From positions 1,302,001 through 1,366,000 of the forward strand of contig JABBOT010000037.1 in NCBI GenBank assembly GCA_016165875.1: a stretch of 64,000 bases of DNA, given 5' to 3'. Made by a program: the position numbers and the translations under genes. The stretch comes from Acanthopleura granulata (lineage: Eukaryota; Mollusca; Polyplacophora; Chitonida; Chitonidae). Position 1 is the first letter of the stretch, and the number at the start of each line of letters is the position of its first letter. Shown one piece after another: positions 57,435-64,000 of this stretch. The notes below the pieces were generated by a model. That model searched no databases. It had not been told where the DNA came from and saw only the letters and a list, made by a program, of their open reading frames with translations.

Positions 57435-60400
57435 ATATCCTTTCTGACAACTGCTTGAGAGTGGCTCTACAGTATTTACAATTGTACTGCGTCGAAATTG
57501 AGCGGTTTTTGTTGAGTGTGGGTTAATTCGTTGAGTAGTCCTCGCCTCAATGTGTTTGTTATCGATGATTATTCGCTGGTTGGTAAGAGGTGAATTCCGT
57601 AACAACAACGACACGCCTGGCTGACGAATGCCGTGGTATACAACACAGCAGGAGATTATAAGAGATTAACTGGTTTTCTAAATAATCCCGTTTGCAACTC
57701 TTTGTCGTGTATTTGCTGCACTACAAATACTTTGGACTACCCTGCTAGTAGAGCAGAATACATACCGTATAAGTATAAAGTACATACACCAGGTAATTAA
57801 CAAGAGGCCTAATCAGCATTGCAGCCTTGTCGAGAGATCCACGCTAGTTTTGGACGAGACAGAGTGAGGGCTCTCGCGAACTATCGTGATTTCACAGAGG
57901 TTAACAGTGCTGTTGTTGCTGTTCTGCTCGTGATGTAGCATTAGTTTGCAAAAAGTCCATACCTTGCCTCATTCAAAACCAGCGTGATCTCTCGTTACGG
58001 CTGCAATGCCGATTTGGCTTATTCCAACAAGCAATGCCCGTAGGCCTGCCTGAAAAAGGCTGCAATAGTCCCACTAATTCAATGAGGAATTAACCTGCAT
58101 GTATAATGCGCTGAATTTCATAGGTTAATGCCTTTTTCTGTCTTTTTGAGTTGAATTTTATCCAACAAGTGTTTGTGTGCAGCTGTTGTGATTTCCTATT
58201 TATCCTAGTTGTTTACGATGTAAGATCTCTGGTTATTGTTGTTTTTGTTAATTTCTTTGAAATCTGATAAATTACGCTTAGAATATAAGAATTCCCTACG
58301 GATGATGTAATCCGCATTTTCTCATCGGTCAGGTTACGCTGAAGAAGGAATTTTTTTAAGATGGCTCAGAAGTACTGAGAAAGGTGTTTTGTGGAGGGAT
58401 GATATTAGGATTCTGGTGTCAGGACCAAATGTAACATTTTCTTACTGTCTGCTTGCTTATAACAATGCCCCTTTTTAGCCATGATTTTAGGTAATGTTAT
58501 TATTGTTATAATGAAAGAAAGAAAAAAAGGATAAACTGGCCTACACTATGTTTTCTAATCATAATTAGGTTACATCCAACAAGGAATTTTTTAAAAGTTT
58601 CTGTAGGCATTGTAATCGACCCAAATTTTGTCCATGGCTAAGTGTCATTTATCCTGATTCTGAGAGACATATTCATCTTAAGAAAGTGTTTTGCAGAAGG
58701 CAGGATGATATCCTGCTACCTGCTGTCTTACTATTTATTGCTCTCCTTGACTCAATGTTCACAATTCCCGCGAAATATCCAGAAATGCCAGCCTTATCGT
58801 GTCCATGGAAGGGTCCCAGACCTGCCTGAAGGACCCTGACAATCCCACAGCAGATCCCCGCCGATTTGCCTTTGATTATTCCTACTGGTCACATGATCAG
58901 TACACGGAGAGAAGTGATGGCTATCTCGAGCCATCCGGGAAGAAATATGCTGACCAGGTTTGTTTTTGTGACTTGGTGGTGGCGTTTTGTACTAAATAAT
59001 TTTATATATTTTTTTGTTTTGTCTTTTTTTTTATTTTGTTTTTTTTTTTTTGTTTTGGTCCTGGAAAACCACTTGTCTTTCCACCAGTATGGCTTGTTGG
59101 CTAAGCCTCCCTGTCACAATGTGTGAAAGTTTGTCAGTAGGGCTACTGGTTGTTTACCAAAGGTTGTTGGTTTATCCTGGGCACTCTGGTTTCCAAGACC
59201 CATAAAACTGATTGCCACTCGGCTTGTATGAGTGGAAAATTCTTGAGTATGGTGTTTGAAAACAAGTGAATACCTACATGTGCTGTATATCCCTAAATTT
59301 TGTCCTGTAAAAATGCTTTTCAGGTGGAAATAAAGGCCTTAAAATTTTTCTGATAAAAATTAACAAAACTTCACAAAAATTTCTGAAGTGGCCGTATAAG
59401 GCAAATCTCACTTGACCTTTTTTCTGTCGTCCCTGCCATGTACTTCATTTTTTGCTACGTGTAGAAATTGTTAAAAAAGATGACATCATAAAATATACCT
59501 GTATCATGACAGAGAAAATCAGGTCTCCAAGATATCATGACAAGCAACAAGGGGCCAAGTCTTGTAGGTTTAAGGTAGATGAATCTGTCAGTCGTGCAAA
59601 CGGTGACTTGAAAAATGCTGAACTTTAGGTGAAATGCAGTAAGTGCTAGTACACAGGACAAGTGGTGTTGTCTTCATCCTTAGACAGAAAATCTCTGAGA
59701 TAGCCCCAACTCCAGCGTAAATTCTGCTGATCTTGGTGGTGAAAACTTGGACATCAGTTTTAATGCCATCTTGGTGATTTTATATGTGAATTTTGTTGGA
59801 AATCTTTCGGTTATGTATATAGTGCGATGTACATTTACACTTTAGGCTTGCTGTGTGAATGAAAGTCTTGGTGCAAGTTCATTTCAGGTGGGAAAGTTGG
59901 TCAGTTTTGCACCAAATTTCGATGATTTACTATGTCCATTGAGGTGATCACCATCAATATCAAACATAAGTTTGTTATAATTTTCCTAGCGGTACGTAGC
60001 TTTAAAATGTTTTAGTGTAATCTAAAGGAGCTGAAGGCAGGTTATATCTTGCTGACATGTACCAGCTGCCAAATTCAGTTTTGACAAAAAACATTTCAGA
60101 AAAAGGTGTTTGATGATTTGGGGCGTGGCGTTCTGGAGAATGCATGGAAAGGTTACAACTGTTCCCTGTTTGCTTACGGCCAAACTGGTAGTGGAAAGTC
60201 TTACTCCATGGTGGGCTATGGCAACAACAAAGGTAACTTATACCCCCATGACAGACCATGGTAACTCATTCAAATGTTTTACATTGTGTAGATAGACAAG
60301 ATAATAACTTAGGCCATCCTTAAAAAGTGTTTGTTGGGCCCAACCCGACCCTATAACAAAAAACAGGGTTGGTCGGCAGGGAATTTTAAGAAAATGAAAA

Positions 60401-62085
60401 TACCTCTGCAAACTTTTTTGAAGGGTTGGTTAGGTTACAACCAGCGAACATGTATTTAAGGATGGCCTAAGTCTATTAGTCAGATGTGATACACTGTGCA
60501 GATGGAAAGTTTTGCCTACACTGACGTAATCAGTGTTAAAGAATGAATGAATGAATGCTTATTGTTTAACGCCCTACTCAAGAATATTTCACTTATGCTA
60601 AGGCGGTGTCTCCTTGGTGCAGGATGGATTTCCACCATATCTTTTATCTGGTGCTACCTCACGGAGACGACTTGCCGAAGACACCCAACAAGCCCCCTCA
60701 CCCAGTCACATTATATTGACACCGGGCCGACCAGTCCACCCTCTATCCTCTTATTGCTGAGTGCCTACTGAGGAAGCAGGATGTACCATTTTTTAAAGTC
60801 TTTGGTATGACCTGACCCAGGTTTGAACCCAGATCTCTCTGTCCAAAAGCGGATGCTTTACCAACTGCGCTATCCGGGTGGGTCAAAGACTATAATGGAG
60901 AATTTTTATTTCTTGACTTCTGCATGCCTTGAATTGATTCATTAGCCTTGCATGCATGTAAGTGCATGTAAATGAAGACAAACTCAGTTGGAAAATTGTG
61001 TTTTTCTGAGCTTTTCTGCAATATTCATAACTCATAAATATTCAACTATGTGGTGGTCCATTTTCCGAACTGCTACTTACGAACAGGCATAGGACGTTGA
61101 TACTGTTGCCAAAATGTCAACTGGATAACGCAAGCATCGGTTACACACTTTCAGTCTTTCTGTGGTGTTGTGACGTCACAATTGCTTTCACGGATAACGG
61201 AATGAAATGAAAGCAATCATATTGCACGGACTTTGCCGAGCGGCATTCTGCATCCATGTATATTACTTTTCACGCATACATTTTTAGCTCCCGTAGCTCA
61301 GGTTGAAATAGAACAACTTTGAAAATTACAACCCTTCCGTGTATAAACAGAAAATCACAAGATTCCAAGTGGCGATTACATAAATCTCCTGTGGTAGAAA
61401 AATAAATGTATACAGAAACTTCAGTTTGAATTGATTAAACTGAAAATTTGGCACAAGTCATCTGTGTACATGTAGTTTCTTGAAAAGAAAAGAACACATT
61501 TATACAACCTATACCTTAGAAGAAAGAGCTTTGCTTATGGTTAAACAAGAATCTCAGTTTTCTGGCGGAAGTGCTTGTTATTTGAGTATTTAATAGTTAG
61601 TAGTCAAAGTGGGGGAAGGCCTTCATTAATGACTTACACAGATTTAGTGTCAACCACCGAACACGTTGTCAAATACATTTAAACAGAAAATTACCTTATT
61701 GGAGTTATAGACCCTCCTTAAGGAGGTGAAAATAAATATCTGTTACCAAGAAAAAAATACATATGTTCAAAAGACCACTTGGCCAGACATACGGTGTATG
61801 AGGATGCGAATGAAACGGCTGGCCATTGATTTCAACTTCTAACCGACAATCACTGATTCAGGAGATAGTCACCATCAGCTACTACAAACGTTTCATACAC
61901 ATGTACATGTAGTTAAGTATTTACTTCTTGATCCATATTTAAAGCACAGGCTCCATGTACTACATGTACATGTACAACTGTCTTGATCTTTTAAATCATC
62001 AGGGATTGTCCCCCTTGCCTGTGAAGAGCTCTTCAATGCAATTGAGAAGAAGCGAAGTACGGCAGCTAAAGATGAGGAATATCAG
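57393..62085 (+). CDS. Kinesin-3-family motor protein, N-terminal exons (KIF28/KLP-6-like), runs past window edge
   Basis: Joining 57393-57434, 58763-58957, 60100-60232 and 62003-62085 gives 151 residues in one frame, the first part of a kinesin motor domain that hydrolyses ATP and moves on microtubules. Seen: [10 protein letters not shown] at the start, then NSRE across the first splice; FDYSYWSHD around residues 45-55, a hallmark of kinesin-3 motors; YADQ followed by [25 protein letters not shown] with the P-loop GQTGSGKS at residues 106-113; and [14 protein letters not shown]. The combination [13 protein letters not shown] and [11 protein letters not shown] reminds me of KIF28 and nematode KLP-6 rather than KIF1 or KIF13; that subfamily call is from memory. 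Switch I, switch II and all later exons are outside the window. The frame stays open upstream of ATG 57393 for about 50 codons, so a longer N-terminus is possible, but [14 protein letters not shown] fits the family start. Confidence 0.93.
57435..58762 (+). other. U12-type AT-AC intron of the kinesin gene
   Basis: The intron begins ATATCCTTTCT, matching the minor-spliceosome 5' site ATATCCTTT base for base. It ends with CTCCTTGACTCAATGTTCAC. The branch-site motif CTCCTTGAC matches TTCCTTRAC except at its first base, with the likely branch A at 58750, 12 bases before the terminal AC at 58761-58762. Length is 1328 bp, phase 0. The join yields RPF-NSRE, the canonical kinesin sequence, so the boundaries are fixed by the protein. 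Pieces of two dispersed inverted-repeat elements (58563-58610 and 58612-58720) lie in it. Confidence 0.93.
58612..58720. mobile_element. Family A fragment in kinesin intron 1
   Basis: CGACCCAAATTTTGTCCATG, TTATCCTGATTCTGAGAGAC and GCAGAAGGCAGGATGATATC correspond to the left half of the element at 28421. The right end is absent. Confidence 0.6.
58763..58957 (+). CDS. Kinesin exon 2
   Basis: Sixty-five codons, phase 0 at both ends (residues 15-79). It begins [20 protein letters not shown] and includes [11 protein letters not shown] and [13 protein letters not shown]. The acceptor is AC (U12 type) and the donor is CAG|GTTTGT, a weak U2-type site. Confidence 0.93.
59085..59275 (+). repeat. Diverged family-1-like SINE in kinesin intron 2
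   Basis: TTTATCCTGGGCACTCTGGT, then a short middle and GTGGAAAATTCTTGAGTATG. It shares the tail with family 1 but has its own middle (GGGCACTC, then TTTCC and ACCCATAAAA), also found at 62376-62475. Confidence 0.55.
60100..60232 (+). CDS. Kinesin exon 3 (P-loop exon)
   Basis: Acceptor CATTTCAG, donor AAAG|GTAACT, ending in phase 1. It encodes [20 protein letters not shown], then [24 protein letters not shown] in two adjoining pieces. The Walker A motif GQTGSGKS is intact. Confidence 0.95.
60307..60472. mobile_element. Inverted-repeat element, family B (MITE-like), in kinesin intron 3
   Basis: Perfect 18-bp terminal inverted repeats: ACTTAGGCCATCCTTAAA (60307-60324) and its complement (60455-60472). 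It is 166 bp, non-coding, with TTTGTTGGGCCCAACCCGAC inside. No clear target-site duplication is seen. Confidence 0.85.
60541..60884 (-). repeat. SINE family 2 variant with a family-1-like 3' tail
   Basis: Read on the minus strand, the head GATAGCGCAGTTGGTAAAGC and B-box GGTTCAAACCTGG lead into the family-2 body. The 3' end is AAGTGAAATATTCTTGAGTA, GGGCGTTAAACAAT and an ATTC repeat, the tail of family 1. It lies in kinesin intron 3. Confidence 0.85.
62003..62085 (+). CDS. Kinesin exon 4
   Basis: Acceptor AATCATCAG, donor CAG|GTGAGG. Its first two bases complete Gly124 of NKGIVP. It encodes [20 protein letters not shown] followed by AKDEEYQ and ends in phase 0. The next motor exon (the family usually has a SMLEIYNE-type motif here) is not visible before 64000. 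Confidence 0.92.
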
Positions 62086-62375
62086 GTGAGGCTTTGTAAA
62101 TGTGATGTGCGTGCAGATCCGTTTGATTGCGAACAGTCCATCATAGTCTAGCTTATAACTTTGTAGGTGAGATGTAAGTTAAATGTGGGTGCATATATCA
62201 GGGAGATTTAGTGTTTGTGTGAACATCTGTACCTTTAGATGTTGATGTATTATGTGGTCTGGCTATTTGAAAAGTATGTCCTGTATACATCAGATCTGTG
62301 TGTGACCCAAATGAGTGGTCATTGGCACCCTTTGTGTGGAAAAAATTGTTCAGTATTTTGCTTAATATAAGTGGT

Positions 62376-62475
62376 TTAACCTGGGCACTCAGGTTTCCTC
62401 CACCCAGTAAAATGGCCATTATGACATAGGCTTTTTGAGTGTAGCACTTAGCAGTCAAGTAAACAAATAAATGAA
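62376..62475 (+). repeat. Diverged family-1-like SINE fragment in kinesin intron 4
   Basis: TAACCTGGGCACTCAGGTTT, CCACCCAGTAAAATGGCCAT and an AAACAAATAAATG end; the same variant as at 59085-59275. Confidence 0.55.
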
Positions 62476-62560
62476 ATATGTGTATCATGTGAGAGCAGAG
62501 AAGGAATAGTATTTGGTTGAACTTAATTTTCCTGAATAACTACTAAGTTCTCAATAAGAC

Positions 62561-62902
62561 TACTGCCGTGGTGGCCAAGTGGTTAGAGCGTCCACCTTGA
62601 GGTCAGAAGGTGTGGGATTAACCCACAGGTTTAGTCATACCAGAGTTTCTAAAATGGTACCTCTTGCTGTCTCACATAGCGCTCAGCACTGAGAGGTTAG
62701 AGCAAAGAAACAGGACTGATTGGCCTGGTGTCAGAATAGTGTGACTGGGTGGGGTGTCATGTCGGGTGTCTTTGGCATGATATTCCAGTCGCGGCAGCGC
62801 TTTGGCAACTCACCCTACTGCAAGAATACACAGCGTTTACACATTCTAAGGATTCCTCGTTCGTTGAATACGATGTAAAACTGAAGCATGCATGCATACC
62901 TT
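62561..62902 (+). repeat. tRNA-derived SINE, family 2, full-length copy
   Basis: The head GTGGTGGCCAAGTGGTTAGA is an A-box region; the B-box is decayed (GTGTGGGATTAACCCACAG). The body has ACCAGAGTTTCTAAAATGGT, TCAGCACTGAGAGGTTAGAG, ACAGGACTGATTGGCCTGGT, GTCGGGTGTCTTTGGCATGA and AACTCACCCTACTGCAAGAA, ending near GATTCCTCGTTCGTTGAATA. Used as reference for family 2. Confidence 0.88.
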
Positions 62903-62987
62903 ATCTGCACAGTAAGACTATATAATCAACTGAGAGAGCAAATATACATGTAAAAGAAGAGGTAAAGGTATTGATTGCTTTTTCAGA

Positions 62988-62999
62988 CAAGTAATCAGG
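62988..62999 (+). CDS. Candidate 12-nt in-frame microexon of the kinesin
   Basis: ACAAGTAATCAG is preceded by a good pyrimidine tract and CAG (GATTGCTTTTTCAG) and followed by GTAAGG. It would add T-S-N-Q in phase 0 after exon 4 without changing frame. Such a short match can occur by chance, so this is only a candidate. Confidence 0.2.
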
Positions 63000-63822
63000 T
63001 AAGGCTTACCTTGCAAATAATAATGTTTAAGTGGTCATTGTGTGCTAGCACTACATCAAGGTAAAGGTCACAGCATGCGTGGCACAGTCATCGTCATGGG
63101 GAGCGGTTTTGTTGGTTTTTGATAGAGCTGACCGTGAGTTTTGTCGTGAGGTAAACAGTGTCACATGGTGTAAAATTTAATTGTACGTACACGGTGTCTA
63201 CAAAATGGTTGTACATTTGCCAGTATACTTTCAGACACATCAGTCTGCTTAAAAGGACAATTTTGCAGGTTGAAAGTCATGCATTTTTATGGAAAGGTGT
63301 GTTTGCATCTTAAAAGTTCAACTTTCAAATAATATCACCACTTGCATGACTTCTCTCCCTTTAAAATTGAACACCATTGTTGATGGATTTACAAGGTAAG
63401 GCACGTGCATGTTCAGGTGAGGCCTGCCAGTGGCTGTGTGGTCGATTAAACTCTGAGTTCAAATCCAGCTCCAGCTACATGTACATTCACTACAGTTTTA
63501 TAGTTTGAGATTTTTACAGGTCTGTATATATAAATGCAGTGAAATACCTCATTTAAAAGTAAACCTGACAGAACATTCATATCACTGGAGCATTTCCTGA
63601 AATCTTTGTTAAACACCAGAGCAAGAATTTTGTGTTTTGCATGAATACTACAATAATGGCTCAACACATACATTTGCACAACAGTTGCAACCCATACGTG
63701 AATTCGCAAACGTCCCCGACTCCCACCTTTGATGTCATAGAGGTACACATTCACTTGCCTGTGTCTTGTAAGTGGACATGTGCACATGCTTGTATACAAT
63801 GTAGACACAAGGATACATCCCT

Positions 63823-63985
63823 CTTCGGCTGTACGTGGGAAGGTCCGTCAGCAATGTACGGATGGTCGTGGGTTTCCCCTGAGCTCTGCTCGGTTTCCTC
63901 CCCCATAATGCTGGCCGCAGTTGTGTAAGTGAAATATTGTTGAGCATGGCGTAAAACATCAGTCAGATAAATGATAAATAAATGT
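63823..63985 (+). repeat. SINE family 1, 5'-truncated
   Basis: GCTGTACGTGGGAAGGTCCG, TCCCCCATAATGCTGGCCGC and GTAAGTGAAATATTGTTGAG, with a TAAA-type tail. Confidence 0.88.
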
Positions 63986-64000
63986 GCATGGATATATGTC

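Noticed and set aside
63425..63475. tRNA-like segment with GAGTTCAAATCCAGC
   Set aside because: Only a B-box-like word; nothing else of a tRNA or SINE could be traced.

Overview
This window looks like nuclear DNA of an animal, most likely a marine lophotrochozoan and probably a mollusc. It is AT-rich. Coding exons are short and separated by introns with recognisable splice sites. The palindrome TACATGTA and its variants are scattered everywhere. The DNA is crowded with tRNA-derived SINEs, small inverted-repeat elements and tandem repeats of the kinds common in bivalves and gastropods. I see no bacterial operon, CRISPR array or functional RNA gene. The taxon is inferred from sequence style, not from a match.

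Two genes can be reconstructed, both in the last 13 kb and divergently arranged. On the minus strand (51653-54545) is a complete two-exon rhodopsin-class GPCR of 339 residues. It has all seven membrane segments, an ERY motif and an NPVIY motif, and an unusual Asn where the family normally has the toggle-switch Trp of TM6. Its 1.9-kb intron is almost entirely tandem repeats. On the plus strand (from 57393, running off the right edge) is the N-terminal part of a kinesin-3-type motor, closest in my reading to KIF28/KLP-6. Four motor-domain exons are visible and include the P-loop. Its first intron (57435-58762) is a textbook minor-spliceosome AT-AC intron. The start codons are about 2.85 kb apart; SINEs and a 124-bp hairpin element lie between them.

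The first 51 kb hold no gene I can name. They contain: (1) dispersed SINEs of at least three families, two of which appear to share a 3' tail; (2) inverted-repeat elements at 6391-6694, 26218-26436, 26971-27480, 28421-28574, 30500-31268, and the composite 34638-37114; (3) tandem arrays at 10483-11487 (156-bp dimers of about 78 bp), 12579-12990 (43 bp), 18137-18330, 19491-19630 (20 bp), 21240-21600, 30207-30314 (36 bp), 31842-32030 (37 bp), 34900-37010 (about 165 bp) and 42640-43030 (22 bp); and (4) several less repetitive islands with dense homeodomain-, Sox- or TCF-like sites (e.g. 990-1390, 13400-13690, 22790-23215, 40440-40930), which could be distal regulatory elements but are unproven.

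The most interesting observations are the AT-AC intron in the kinesin gene; a 2.5-kb inverted-repeat element (34638-37114) whose core is a tandem array carrying an RFX X-box-like palindrome in most repeats; the shared 3' tail of two otherwise different SINE families; and the Asn-for-Trp change in the GPCR.
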